Below are positions 1 through 11,420 of a DNA stretch of 64,000 nt, one piece after another; position 1 is the first letter of the stretch, and each line of letters opens with the position of its first letter. This DNA comes from Nematostella vectensis (lineage: Eukaryota > Cnidaria > Anthozoa > Actiniaria > Edwardsiidae), in assembly GCF_932526225.1 (NCBI RefSeq), contig NC_064045.1:10570022-10634021 (forward strand), given 5' to 3'. The translations under genes were made by a program, and so were the position numbers. The notes beneath the pieces are model-generated. The model was not told where the DNA came from, searched no databases, and saw nothing but the letters and a program-made list of their open reading frames with translations.

Positions 1-59
1 GTATTAACTTATTTATAACAAAATGCCCCCCCCTTCCCCCAAAGGGTTTGCATAAATTG

Positions 60-250
60 GTTTATAATTTCAGGCGCGTACACAGGGGGGGGGGGGGGGT
101 GGGGGTCGCAGGGTCCGCGCCCACCCCACCCCTCTTGGCCGCCAAAATGTGGGTCATTTCTTATTAAGGAATCTTTAAATACTATGCTTTTTCCATATGA
201 TACCTATGACTACGCACCCCCGTCAGCCATTTCTGGGTACGCGCCTGAAT
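60..250. repeat. Interspersed repeat family A, copy 1
   Basis: A G-run followed by 'gccgccaaaatgtgggtcat' and then 'tttcttattaaggaatcttt'. The same sequence recurs in reverse orientation at 47380-47500 and 47515-47640, and in part at 61625-61810. It is a dispersed, non-coding repeat about 180 bp long. Confidence 0.7.
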
Positions 251-490
251 TTGTTTTTACTTTTGTTGCGTCTTGATTGACTAGAGGCTTTTCAAATCTA
301 GAGGCTTTTTCGCTTCACGCTATTCCTTTCACACAAATACGTTAGATTCCGTTTTGGAAGAGACCTGATTTGCCCCAGACGAAGGATTAGATTGCTGGTT
401 CTTGCGACTGCTTGGTGTTACAACCAAACACTATCTAATTGTACGGTACGATAGTATGTAAGAATTGTCATTGGTGGTTTTCTATTCCAG

Positions 491-2705
491 TGAACCATGG
501 GATGAAAGCGAAATGGCTGATCTCGGTAAGAATATGTTTTGTGACATATAATGAAATATGAATTTTATAAATACAATAATAAATATACAAAATATTTGAT
601 AAAAAATATATAATAATAAATATGGAAAAATATAAATCTTCTGCCGACAGAGCAAAAAAAATGGCATGAAATTTTCCAAATCTCAATATATAGGCTCAAG
701 ATTCCGCATACAAGAAGTTTCTCTGACCAAAAGCGCAATTCCAAATTTTAAGTAAATTTAGAAGATAAGAAATTTAGATATTAGCGAGAAAAGTTGGCTT
801 AATTTTTGATCAGAGCCCGACTTCTCCCTAAAAACAAGGAGAATTTATACTTTGAACATTTGAAAATTGCACTTCAAGCCTCATATCTCGAAGACGAATC
901 CACTAGAAAAAAAAAACACTTTTGATATGTTGGTTTACATAACATAAGGAACTTCTATGCAAAAATTCAAGCTTACCGAAGTTTACCAAACCTTATATAG
1001 GGAAAACTTGCCATTTTTTGGCTCTGTCTCTTCTGCCGGTTAGTTTGACTTGGTGATTCCTTATCAGAGAGGTCTGCTAGCGCCTCACCAGAACGAGGCA
1101 AGCACGATGACGTCACAACAGAACACCATATAAGGACGCCAAGCCCTATGCAAGAAGACAGGTGAAAAGTGCGCTAGAATATTGATGTACAACAGCTAGT
1201 ACATCAGTGTGCTAGTAAATCAGTGTGCTAGGATAACTATGTAAATAACACTTGCTACTCTATATTTTTCAATGCAGACGCATGTAGCCAGAATTTTTTT
1301 ATCAAATACGCGAAGATTGTACGTTGTTCCTTTCGTCAGCTAAATTTGTTTTTTCACAGACAGAGTCCCAGTCCTAACGAAGAAGGCGAACCGCGCGAAA
1401 GTTTATTACCGAAACTCAATTCAGGGAGCCCGGAGACGAGTAGAAAAGACTCTTGGAGGACTGGGGACTACTATAGATCAACGACCAGCTTAGTGTTGAA
1501 CAGATCATCTAAGAACCCGGATGCTTGGGTAAGGACATCATCTGCTACGTTCATGGTGACAATTTAAAGAATGTCGACCAATCTGTCGACTTCTGTTGTT
1601 ATTCATATTGATGGTGATGGATGATGGTGATGAGTATAATGATGATGATATCTCATTTGTCCCTAGTCTATTCTGGGGCATAAATACAACGATGACTTTC
1701 GCCAGCGGATGCAGACCCGTCAATCACGGAGAGATCACCATGGACACGTTGACCGGGCGCTGACAAACGGGGCGGGGCTTGGAAACAAGTGCTCGCCTTT
1801 TCAAGCCCTTCACATACCCGTGAGTAGACTAACTTCTGCTTCAAATCGCAGGCCCGTAGACGTTGGAGGGGGCGCTAGCCTTTTCCTACTTTCCCGTGGA
1901 ATATACATTACGAGCACGTAGCTGTGTGCATTTGTGCGGTGGGGTGAGGCGATGAGCATTTTATATACACCTATTTCAATAAACGTTGTCAGTGCAATTG
2001 GCAAATGGCAGTTCTTAGACCAATAACTGCTTATGAGTATAATTACTTGTAGATAAAGATGATAATTAATATAATCGCAATAATTATTCACATTTTCCCT
2101 CATTAAGTTTAAAGTTGACGAGTTCCATGGTATTTTTTTATCAAAATACTGCCATTTGATAGCCGTCATTTTGACGTTTGCACTGACGTTATTTGAATTA
2201 GGTGTATTTAATTTCGCATTTTGTAATGCCTTTCGGCCAAGACTTACTTGTTTTCTATTTCGTTACTGACTCATTACCATCAGGCGTGTTTTATTTTTAC
2301 CGGCGTGGCCTGGGCCACCCATTATCGGCGCAGCTGATTGGCCCGTCGGCGTGGGCGTGGTTTATGAGAGCAAATTGATAATTCTAAATCGAAAGATGAA
2401 ACTTATTTTTGGGATTGTATATTCTGTAATTTTATCCGTAAAAACTGAAGGAGATGCTGATTTCTTTCCATTGATAGAATACACAGGAGTTTACACTACC
2501 CGCAGATCTGCCTGTCACACGACGCATGCTCCAGAAATCCCAGAAAGCACACGCTGAGCCATTCTGGGGTGCCAGTGGGCTCAACCAAGGCTCGTTACCA
2601 GCCCTCCCGGCCATCCGTCGCTCTGACAGTTTCATGACAGTAGCATCCGTGAACAGAGATTCTAGGTCGCAAATGCACAGCTCGGACACTTCTCAATTCT
2701 CGTAA
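491..2705 (+). CDS. C-terminal exons of an uncharacterised gene (5' end outside window)
   Basis: Five exons join with matching phases: 491-525, 1092-1161, 1360-1528, 1667-1819 and 2487-2705 (stop TAA 2703-2705). Each is bounded by AG and GT (for example tctattccag before the first, gtaagg after the third). The joined frame gives about 215 residues of polar, Ser/Arg/Asp-rich, probably disordered protein. Landmarks are PSPNEEGEPRESLLPKLN in exon 3, GHKYNDDFRQRMQTRQSRRD in exon 4 and a Ser-rich tail ending SSDTSQFS. The first exon starts in mid-codon, so the gene begins upstream of the window. I do not recognise the family; no catalytic or membrane motif is visible. Possible polyadenylation signals (aataaa) lie near 3005-3020. 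Five consecutive phase-compatible junctions make a real gene likely; the function is unknown. Confidence 0.75.
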
Positions 2706-3183
2706 ATTGCGGAGCAATGACATAGCAGGGTTCGATTTAGAGAGGTTATAGTTGACATTTTTATGTATATATAGAATGTTTAGAATTTTATTGAAACTGT
2801 GCCCAATTTAATAAGGTCAACCTCTTGCCGCGCTGTAAATTTCCGGTCACCGTCCCACAATCCATCGTGGGTTATGTTATCTATGGTTATTTCGTCTCCA
2901 TAGACGAAAGGCACAAATTAATAACTGTAAAATATGTAAGATAGAGTATTCTATTGTTATTTATGCTAATTTATATTTCTATAAAGAAGAGTATGAAACA
3001 TCATTGAATAAATAAAATTTAATAAAATCTTTGATACAAAATGGTGCATTAGATGCTGCATAATAAAAGTTGAGGCACACACTAACCTCTCATACATATT
3101 TACAAGGTCCTTCGTGAGTTTTTCGTGCCCCACTGTTTACTCGAACAACCCACAATTAATAGAGGAGAAAGAAGCTGAAGGCA

Positions 3184-3595
3184 GGGCCATAGTAGGGGGC
3201 ACTGGGGGCACGTGTCCCCCCCCCAATATTTTAAAAAGTTACTAGTAAATGACGAGTAGGGGCGTGGTTGTGCCCCCAATAATTTATTAATATTTCTGTA
3301 TTGGGGCCCCCCCTCCCCATATTGCTACGGCCCTGGAAGGACACCACGCTGGTTCTCTTGGTCATCTGCCTACTATACAGGGCCGTAGCAGGGGTTGGGG
3401 CACTGGTGGCACGTGCCCCTAATATTTTCTTAATGTTTCTGTATTGTCCCCTCCCCCATATTTCGAGGCATGTTACGGCCCTGGAAATGACGAGTAGGGG
3501 CGTGGTTGTGCTCCCCCCAATATTTTCTTAATGTTTCTGTATTGTGCCCCCCCAATTCTTACGTGGCCCTCTACGGCTCTGCTGTATCACTCTCA
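3184..3595. mobile_element. Family B MITE-like repeats (two copies plus a fragment)
   Basis: Two adjacent elements start with GGGCCRTAGYAGG and end with the complementary ...ACGGCCCTG (about 3185-3333 and 3380-3484). They are followed by a fragment to about 3595. Other copies lie at 9802-9959, 29203-29395 and, in reverse and truncated, 55815-55905. The short terminal inverted repeat (CAGGGCCGTAGCAGG) and C/G-rich ends look like a non-autonomous hAT-type element. There is no coding capacity. Confidence 0.65.
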
Positions 3596-4094
3596 AAGTC
3601 TGTCTTAATTGTGTCTTGTGGCCACAGTAGCATCGCGCTATGAAATTCACCCTAACTTAGTCCTAGCAGTTCCATGAGGCTTTGAGTTACTTTTGTCAAT
3701 ACGCTGGAGGTTGCGTGCCCTGAAAAAAAAAATATATATTTTACAAATACATTATATCACAAAGATGTTATTCCCAAAATATTGGTCAATCGATCACTTT
3801 ATAAATACAGGTAAGGTGCTACTCGCGCTCTTATTGATTGATTAGCATGCTACATGCGCTCTCATTGGTTGATTAGCGTACTACGCGCGCCCTTATTGGT
3901 CGATTGTCGTACATTTCCCCCGCGGCCCGCCAAAACACATATGCTACCTGGAATAGCAACGGTGTTGCGTTTTTTCACTCTTGCTACTAGGCATTATTTG
4001 TTTTTTTGTTTCACCCGCGTTAAAACGGTGAGCCTGTGCTCGGTACTTCACTTTATTCCTTTAGAATTCTTCATTGCTCTCGGGAGTTCCTTTA

Positions 4095-4290
4095 TCTTTA
4101 TGGACTCGACCGAAAAGTTGAGAACAAGGCTGAGAACAGGGTTGAGCAAATGGGAGCAAGGGTGAGCAAGGAATATGAAATTGACCGAAAACTCAGAGCG
4201 GGGCTGAGCAAGGAACATGGACTTGAACGAAAAACTGAGAACAGGGTTAAGCAAATGGGAGCAAGGGTGAGCAAGGAATATGAAATTGTA
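4095..4290. repeat. Tandem repeat, two to three units of about 70-130 bp
   Basis: The phrases 'gggagcaagggtgagcaagg' and 'aatatgaaatt' recur at about 4150 and 4258, with related 'gctgagcaaggaacatg' between them. ORFs on both strands across this block are by-products of the repeat. Related degenerate sequence in reverse orientation (gctcacccttgctcaccccc) is at about 4580-4635. Confidence 0.7.
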
Positions 4291-4714
4291 ACTGGTTAAC
4301 AGTGAAAAAAAAAACAAGTACCAAGTAGTGTTGCTACAGTAATGTAGTCGGTGATGTCGTCGTCATGTGTAAAACACTACCTTGGTCTACATTGCTGCCT
4401 TTAGCCTTTGTTCTTCTTTGTCCAGTCACGCACGTGCATACGACATTTTTTGTGCCCAGAACAACAAAATCAAGCTACATTGAAATGCACGCAATCAAAG
4501 ATGTTTTGTGTTCTTAGTTTTAAGAAAATGCAGTGATTAAATCCCCGTTCTCAGTTTTCTGTCACGTCCATATTTCACGCTCACCCTTGCTCACCCCCGT
4601 TCTTAGTTTTCGGCCAAAGCCTTATTCCTTGCTCCCTTTACGGATATCTTTTAATACAGATATAACGTTTACTACCACATTCAAGATTGAGAATATGATA
4701 AAAAAAAATTTCGG

Positions 4715-4870
4715 GTATTCCTTGGTGTTACGGAGAGTTTTGTTTTTGGTGCTCAAGAACATTGTCTCGTTCTAAGGTCTTTGTTTTTGGCTTTTGTTCC
4801 ATTGTGTTTTTGGTGCTGGTGCTCCTTAACAACAAGAAACTACCAAAATTCCTAAAGCAATGAAGAATTC
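4715..4870. repeat. Interspersed repeat family C, copy 1
   Basis: The segment containing 'tattccttggtgttacgg', 'cattgtctcgttctaagg' and 'ttggcttttgttccattgtg' is the reverse complement of 39728-39865. Two inverted copies 35 kb apart mark a dispersed element. There is no convincing protein. Confidence 0.7.
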
Positions 4871-5046
4871 CAAAGGAATAAAGTGAAATATCGAGCACAG
4901 GCTTATTGGTTACACATACAAACAATAATTACGCAAAAGACAAGACTAAAATACAAACACAAAAAGACAAAAATTCGTGCTTATCCTTACTCCTGGGAGC
5001 AAGAGTAAAAAATCGCAACCCCCTTCCTATTCCTATTTAACCCTCG

Positions 5047-6417
5047 TTAAATAAAGTTTATTGTTATTCCAGGCATGGTATAACGAAACACCTGTGAAGA
5101 AAAACTCTCATAACGCTGTTTGTGGAACGCTTGATGGACGAAAAGCGAAGCTAGGATGTAAAGGTCTTTAACTGAGTTATTTTGAACACACAATGCAGTG
5201 TTACCTTGTGATGGTTTAGGCTGAATGAGGTCACAACGATCTGACCAGATTTGTTTTGGTTCCTCGTTAATAACGTTGCCTTGTTGATGAATGATATAAC
5301 CATCCGGTGAATTGTTCTCAGGGCTATTTTGTTGAATTTCAATGAGGCGGTTTTCTTGGTTTCTATCGAAGCTCCCGCCTCTGTAGTGTTGCGTGACGTG
5401 TTGCGTGACGTGTTGCGTGATGTCCGCACCTCTCAATGACATCTCGACAACTTGAGTTTGTTGTGTGACTTCTTGCGCCACTATTGATGTCACGGTTTCT
5501 TGAGTTTGTTCAGAGACATCTTGTACTCCAATCGATGTCATGCTCTCCGCACCCAGTTGCGTGACTTCCTGTACAGGTGTTTTCGCCATCTCTTGCACTC
5601 CCTTATTCGAAGTCATGTTAAAAGCAGAGTATACGCTGCTCTCTAATAAACAGCAAAGATATCGTATTTCAATCTGAATTCTTAGGAAGCGTTTATAAAC
5701 TTCTGGGTGCAAAAAGAGAAGCAAAACAAGTAGGTGCCCCTCCCCTCCCACTCTGAAATGGCTTTTTGCTGCGCTGATCAGTGCTGATTTATTTTTAAAA
5801 TACTCTGTTAGCCAAAAAAGCCATGAGAAGTAAAATAAAGTAATAAGTAGTAGTTCTCAAGATGAAAATAAAAGTTGGCCCTGAAAATATGTAAACAATA
5901 CATTATTCACACTCTGTCTGCCTTTGCTTCTGGGATGCCCGGACACCAAAAAGTTCATTCACTATTTCATTCATAGAGTTTTGTTTGCAAAGGGGGTGGG
6001 TGTGGCGTTGGTTGTAGGGGGAGGGTTGTGGTGTGGGGGTGTGCGCACAAGTTCAGGCGCAAAGCAAGAAAGGGTTGTACACTCGCTCCCCCTTGCTATG
6101 CACCTGAACTTTACCTTGTAATGGCTTCGAAGTGCGCTCATTCTCCGTATACCCCGCCTCTGCCAGCATCTCCACTGCGTCTAGCCTCTCTATCGACCTC
6201 AGCGCCATCACGACTTTCCTCAGCGTAACTCCTCTCTCGCACATCAGCTGGAAGGCCTCTTCCACAGCCTCGACTCCAAAGCAATCTATCTGAGTCATTT
6301 GCTCATACGTAATACCCGGAAATACCGCTGAGAGAAGCCCCTTCCAACTGAAGTTCACACGGAGCATATTTTGCAAGCGTTGGGCTATTGTTGATGGTAG
6401 GTCTTTGAAGTATTGGT
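5047..6417 (-). CDS. Death-domain protein, last two exons
   Basis: Exon 6417-6115 and terminal exon 5642-5047 join in phase (G|AG gives Glu). The upstream exon starts with the last two bases of a codon, so the 5' part is missing; no upstream exon was recognised. The first exon encodes about 100 residues with a death-fold pattern: QYFKDLPSTIAQRLQNML, then NFSWKGLLSAVFPGITYEQ, then FQLMCERGVTLRKVVMAL and LDAVEMLAEAGY. Known death domains act in apoptosis and NF-kappa-B adaptors through homotypic binding. The second exon encodes about 197 residues of low-complexity tail with repeated V-x-x-V-T-x-x-T/Q units and the triplet TQHVTQHVTQH, then a non-repetitive C-terminus ending MPGITINFI. No enzymatic domain is visible. 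The death-domain call rests on pattern only and needs a profile search. Confidence 0.6.
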
Positions 6418-6620
6418 CTACAGATATCAACAAAGCGCAGATATTAGAATATGCTTATTACCCTTGGAATAAGAAAAGTGCCAAAAATTATCACTTTTGT
6501 TTTTAATATAAAACATGTTTTACAAGCGTTGGGTAGCGATGAGGGTAGGTACTTCTGGTCTGCAGATATCAATAAGTGCAAAACCATGAAAGGTGGTTTT
6601 GTTATCTTGCTTACTTGGTG
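6418..6620. repeat. Duplicated 3' splice site of the death-domain exon
   Basis: About 142 bp upstream (on the - strand) of the true acceptor (ctgtag at 6423-6418) lies a second copy, ctgcag, followed by ACCAGAAGTACCTACC and a decayed version of the first 50 or so bases of the exon (about 6559-6505). The copy spans intron end plus exon start and is no longer a full death-domain exon. Confidence 0.65.
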
Positions 6621-6714
6621 TAATTTTTCTTTCGTTCGAGGATGGAAAATATTCTCTTGGTCGCGATGTACTGGAAACACCTATAAAAGAGAAAAAAGGT
6701 AAAATGGCAACGAG

Positions 6715-6870
6715 ACATTATCATAAGTATAGTATGGTATGGTATAGTATGGTATGGTATAATTTAACATAATGTATGGTATGGTATAATATAACTTAAT
6801 GTATATTATATAACATATGATATAATAATATATTATATATATATATATATATAGTTTAATATAGTATTAT
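6715..6870. repeat. Low-complexity (TATGG)n and (AT)n
   Basis: 'gtatggtatggtatag' repeats followed by a long AT run. Simple sequence only. Confidence 0.9.
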
Positions 6871-6894
6871 AACCCTCGGAGATCCACAGCCGAG

Positions 6895-7290
6895 TGTAAA
6901 TACCACTTAGGAATTCACAGTTGCGCAGTTATAGATATTATAACCTTGGGAAGAGTCTGATATGTGCAGACTCCTTCTAGTTTTGCTTCTAGTTTCGCCC
7001 CATGTAAGGAGTTCACTGTTGCGCAGTTATAGATATCATAACCTTGGGAGGAGTCTGATATGTTCGACTAGTTTAAGATTGTTGACATGACTTACCACGT
7101 GATAGTGTCACATTTATGCACGCGCCATTTCCCATAGCAACCGTACCTCCGTTATTGACAACACTGTAAGTATCGCCTCTTGTTCCCATGGTTTCGCTGA
7201 AAATAAAATCAACGTGTAAATTCTCAAATTACTCTTGTTCCCATGGTTTCGCTGAAAATAAAATCAACGTGTAAATTCTCAAATTACAGA
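6895..7290. repeat. Two direct duplications
   Basis: 'gttgcgcagttatagatat' with flanks occurs at about 6920 and 7020. A 55-bp unit starting 'cttgttcccatggtttcgct' is repeated back to back at 7178-7232 and 7233-7287. Non-coding. Confidence 0.8.
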
Positions 7291-9800
7291 GACAGTGAGG
7301 GGCAGTCACTCCCGTGAGGTTCGCTTGCTCGACACGATCGTTTTTTTTTTGTGATAATGTTGCAACAAGGCCATTTTTCTTGACTATTACGAACAAAAGA
7401 AATTGCAGGATGGCAGAAATATGATACACAGTGCAATTTTTCTAGCAGTTGCAAAAATTGCAAAAAGGAAAAATAGCTTGTGTAAAATGGTCTTTATGTA
7501 CTTGTCAATTGAAACCCCTACTCGTATGGTCCCGGGGAAGGGTGGGGGGACTTCGATCCTGTATAAAACTAAGAAAATCCCCCACCCCCACGGGACAAAA
7601 CTGCAGTCAAATGCCCTTGCACACAGGATGCAAACTATAAACTACCTGACAACAAGTCATCTGAAATAAGCATCTATCAAAGCCAGTACACTTCAGAGAG
7701 AGGACATTTGTACCAATTACTATGAAGATAACAGTTATTAAAAAAAAAAAAACCTCCCCACCCTCTGTGTGTGGACAAGTCTAAGATTAAAACACTGTCA
7801 ACTCACTCACCCCTTCTGGACAGGTTCTCGTACAAAAGTGCTCTGAAACCCTACGTTAACCCACACTTCACCGGGACCATGGGGGTGGGGGTTTCAAGTG
7901 ACTAGTGCAAGCAGATTAGCAAAGCCTTGTCTCCAGGCTCTAGCGCCGCCTAGCGTTACGAGTCTCGTCCGTCTAGAACGGTTATACTATGACCAAACAT
8001 TAACGAGTCGCTTCAATGTGGCGGGCTACAATTTTTTGGCAAAACCAAAACATTCAATCTCTAAATTTCTCTTAGGCTAAGTTTACATTTCGTATCCATG
8101 AGCTGTATCTAAAGAAATGCATTCAAATGAAGATGAAACAATCGACTTAATTTATTTGCAAGCATTTGTATTGAATACGGCTTATGGATAGCCTCCTACG
8201 CGCCGCTCTTTTTGACCACGATTCCATGGAATTTTGATGTTTTACCTTATTAGAAAAGCCTACCTCAAATGCTGTTTCATTAAAAAACATGATAAACTGT
8301 AAAGCAAGGATTATTATAATCTCCTCCCTCCGTGCGAGATTGATTCCTTGGTTTTTAGGAATTCCTAGGTATTGGACAGGCATTGAACTCGAACACGAGT
8401 TTTATGAGGTGTACTTTTTTTTCAGAATTAGTACTACATTGAAAAGAAAGATACGAAGGGTGATAATTTGTTTTAAAATCTTAGATCTGATTTAGACATA
8501 ATATATATTGTTTCTAATAGAAATGCTACTTGAGATTATAAGAAAAGAAGTCCCGCTTTGCGGATAGAAGACCGTGAAATGAAAATGTACCGGGCGTCCT
8601 TTGCTTTAGTGGCCGAGAGGGGCTTGGGCCCAAGGCGCAACCATTATCATAACCTCCAAACGGATAGCCGTTTCCTCCCGTCTTTTCTACGCGAAATTCA
8701 CCTATTTTAAGGACTTGATGAGCAGAACATGGATTGCAGTGAAAGGTTAATATGCAATGGGCTTTATAATGTAATAGGATCAATAATAAATGTGATTTCT
8801 GCGAACAACTTTAGCATAGAATCATCGTGAGCGGACTTTTCGAACTAGATGTGTTTTGTGATTCTTTTCTTTTCAACACTACTACCTTCATATGTGTTTC
8901 TCTTAATATCTTTGCAGGACATTATGATAGATATAGCAAAATGTGCCCGAGTTGTAAAGCCAGAAAAAAAAAAGAGAAATTTGAGGTACAAGGAACGTAT
9001 CAATGCGTGAATAACAAGAATCGAATAAAAACTTTTCAAACTGATACACAAATTCACTGCTTACATATAAAGTTTCTATGGTTTTTAAACAGTTGCTTGA
9101 AGCACAACATTCTACAAAAAACGCTTTACTCGTCCCCTCTCAGCAGAACAGCCGAATTCCGAGCTACGAACAAGCAACCGTTGCCTGGGCTACCTGTGAT
9201 CTTATGTACTTGCTATAATAACACAAATAAATTATACGAATGAAGTAGACACAAGTGGATATTTTCTAACCTCTCACCTTTTTTCTTGCTTTAATTCTTT
9301 CGTGTTTTCAAGGAACTGTGCTCTTCTTCATAATATTTGCTTCAAGTCACAGTTATTGTATACATAAGTACGAGTCAAGGGCAAAAAATAAACGCAATCT
9401 GATTGGCTACAAAGATAGCTTCGTCTCATGTCATTGTAGGGGAAGTCCCTACATGTTCAAGCTGTTCAAGATACGTCGTATGTAAAACATTTCGGTTTTC
9501 TACAAGAAGTCTTTCACATCATTTCACCTTCCCCCACTACTTCCAAAACAACTTTTGCTCACGCGCGTGAAACCGAGCGTAAGATGGCGAAGTTTGTTTA
9601 TATCCACGGCTTCAAGCGCGCACCCCAAAGAGTTGTGGGAAATAGAGACAAGGCCAAGAGAGCACAAGATATCTCTGTTGTTCCCATTTAATTCTTCTAA
9701 AAAAATAAAAAGGATGTTGAATTACTTCCTTTGTTTTATTTAAAAAAATAAATTCAAATTAATATTATCCAACACACTCGTTCCCAAGAGTATTGTGTTT
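7290..9800. other. Non-coding interval without recognised gene
   Basis: Only short ORFs of unconvincing composition. The longest (8827-9243, +) has a CPSCKARKKKEKFE stretch, but its acceptor and frame context do not build a gene. Apart from the palindromic element at 8072-8210, I see no structured feature. Confidence 0.6.
8072..8210. mobile_element. Palindromic MITE-like element, family D copy 1
   Basis: Starts near 'ggctaagtttacatttcgta' and 'tccatgag'. It has an internal stretch of ATTCAAATG/CAAGCATTTG symmetry and ends 'gaatacggcttatggata'. The better preserved relative is at 62192-62345, where both arms read TATTATCCATGAG. Non-coding. Confidence 0.6.
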
Positions 9801-9801
9801 T

Positions 9802-9959
9802 CAGGGCCGTAGCAGGGGGTGGGGCACTGGGGGCACGTGCCCCCCAATTTGAAAAATTATAATGAAATGACCAGTAGGGGCGTGGCTGTGCCATTTTCTT
9901 AATGTTTCTGTATTGTGCCCCCCCCCACCGCAAATATTTCGAGGCCTGCTACAGCCCTG
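9802..9959. mobile_element. Family B MITE-like element with terminal inverted repeats
   Basis: Left end CAGGGCCGTAGCAGG and right end CCTGCTACAGCCCTG are inverted repeats of 15 bp with one mismatch. The body is G/C-rich at the ends with AT-rich centre, 158 bp. Flanks GTGTTTT and GTTTTTA are similar but not an exact target duplication. Confidence 0.75.
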
Positions 9960-10106
9960 GTTTTTAGTAGTGAATTTCTTGTATATTTTTGTTTTGCCGA
10001 CTAGACCTCGCTCCATAGCTGTCAACTCACCCACATTAGGCGGGTGTCACAAGAATTTGGACCTCATAACAAGCCTAATTTTTGTGAGAATGTTCATACA
10101 TTCTCT

Positions 10107-10896
10107 CAGGGGCTCATACCAAGAGACCATGATGTAAGAGAACGAATCCCCCGTATTAGGGTATGTTCCAATGATGACGTCCGTAAAAACTATTTCTAAA
10201 ACAAGCAGTTATTTTTAGATACGTCTCTGATTGATTAGCGCTCACGTTTCCTAGCAACAAGAGTCTTACGCGCGATCACATCTTGAGCGATGTGAACCGG
10301 CAAAGGATGTTTCGGAAATCTTTTTGACCGAAAATACCTTCCTTTTTTGCGAATGCTGTAAAAATGATCTTCCATAGAGTACGCTGTTGCCAATCAACCG
10401 TTTCTGGGACATTGAAATGCATAAAGTGCGTGATTTTAGGCTCTGGGATCAACTTCCCCAGTAAAAGTTTTCACTGCTGATTCGCAAATTTCTTACTTAT
10501 AACACAACAATCAATCATAAATCTGTGTTTACAAAACACAATTCTCTTCCAATTCCCTTTTAATGAAAAAGATACATCCAGAACTTAATACCATTATATT
10601 CACACCGATATTACAAATAAAAGATTTCAAGTCTTTATAATGAAGTAGATCTTATTCCAGTGACAAGGGTGATCATGAGCCTTGAAGAGCAGCTAAAAGG
10701 GTAAAAACAGGTAGCGAACGAAGTAAAGAAGTGCAGAGGGAAAAAATTTGGTGTGAAATTGTACTAGCTCGTGGTGTAGGGATGCTATGATTGACAAGCT
10801 CGCGAAATTTGAAAAAAGCTTTCTTGGACGTTATCATGGGCCGCGGGGATTCGTTCTCTTATATCATGGTCTCTTGCTCATACTTATGAGCCCCTG
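10107..10896. mobile_element. hAT-like non-autonomous element with 7-bp target duplication
   Basis: Left end CAGGGGCTCATA... and right end ...TATGAGCCCCTG are inverted. The homology continues inward through AAGAGACCATGATRTAAGAG and AACGAATCCCC, about 45-55 bp of terminal inverted repeat. The element is flanked on both sides by ATTCTCT (10100-10106 and 10897-10903). A CAGGG start and a 7-8 bp duplication are typical of hAT elements. The 790-bp interior has no transposase ORF. Confidence 0.85.
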
Positions 10897-11343
10897 ATTC
10901 TCTGTATTCAACCGCATCAATAGCCAATGATTGGCTCTTGGTTTTTTCGCATATTTACTTTATTTCACCCGATTTCACAAGATTTCTGTCCAAGTCGGGT
11001 TGACAGTAGTCTGCTAAGCAGCCACTAAAAGCGGCTGCTAAGCAGACTAGGTTGAAAGCTATGCGTTTTTTTTTATAAAAACGTCTAATTTTCACTTGAG
11101 GCTGGGCTGTTCTTATTTTTGGAGGCCTGAAAATGTTCTTAACGATGTTTTTAAATTTTAGAGTATGCAAAAATATAATACCCAATGACTTATTAGGAAG
11201 AGAATTGACCAATAACGAATTTAGTTTTTTTTTGCTTTAGGACCCATGAAAAAATATCAGAAATCACGCACAAAACAACCAAACCACTAGCCCCGCTCTC
11301 TCTCATTTCAAATATCGCCCGGTCACTCAGTCCCAGAAACAAA

Positions 11344-11364
11344 ATGGCCGACCACATCGACTGA
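11344..11364 (+). CDS. Short upstream ORF before NPLOC4
   Basis: ATG GCC GAC CAC ATC GAC TGA, six codons in good Kozak context (aaaATGG), ends 56 bases before the NPLOC4 start codon. If the transcript starts upstream of 11344 it could reduce translation of the main ORF. Whether it lies in the mRNA is not known. Confidence 0.4.
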   Translation: MADHID

Positions 11365-11420
11365 AAAAGTTATTCAAGAATTTCTCGACTCCTTCGATAG
11401 GAAGCCCTTAAAAATACGCA

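Noticed and set aside
4036-4299. Lys/Glu-rich ORF (GARVSKEYEI repeats)
   Set aside because: Product of a tandem repeat that is open on both strands and recurs elsewhere as degenerate non-coding copies.
8827-9243. 138-codon ORF with CPSCKARKKKEKFE
   Set aside because: Poly-A driven Lys run, no second exon, composition like non-coding AT-rich DNA.
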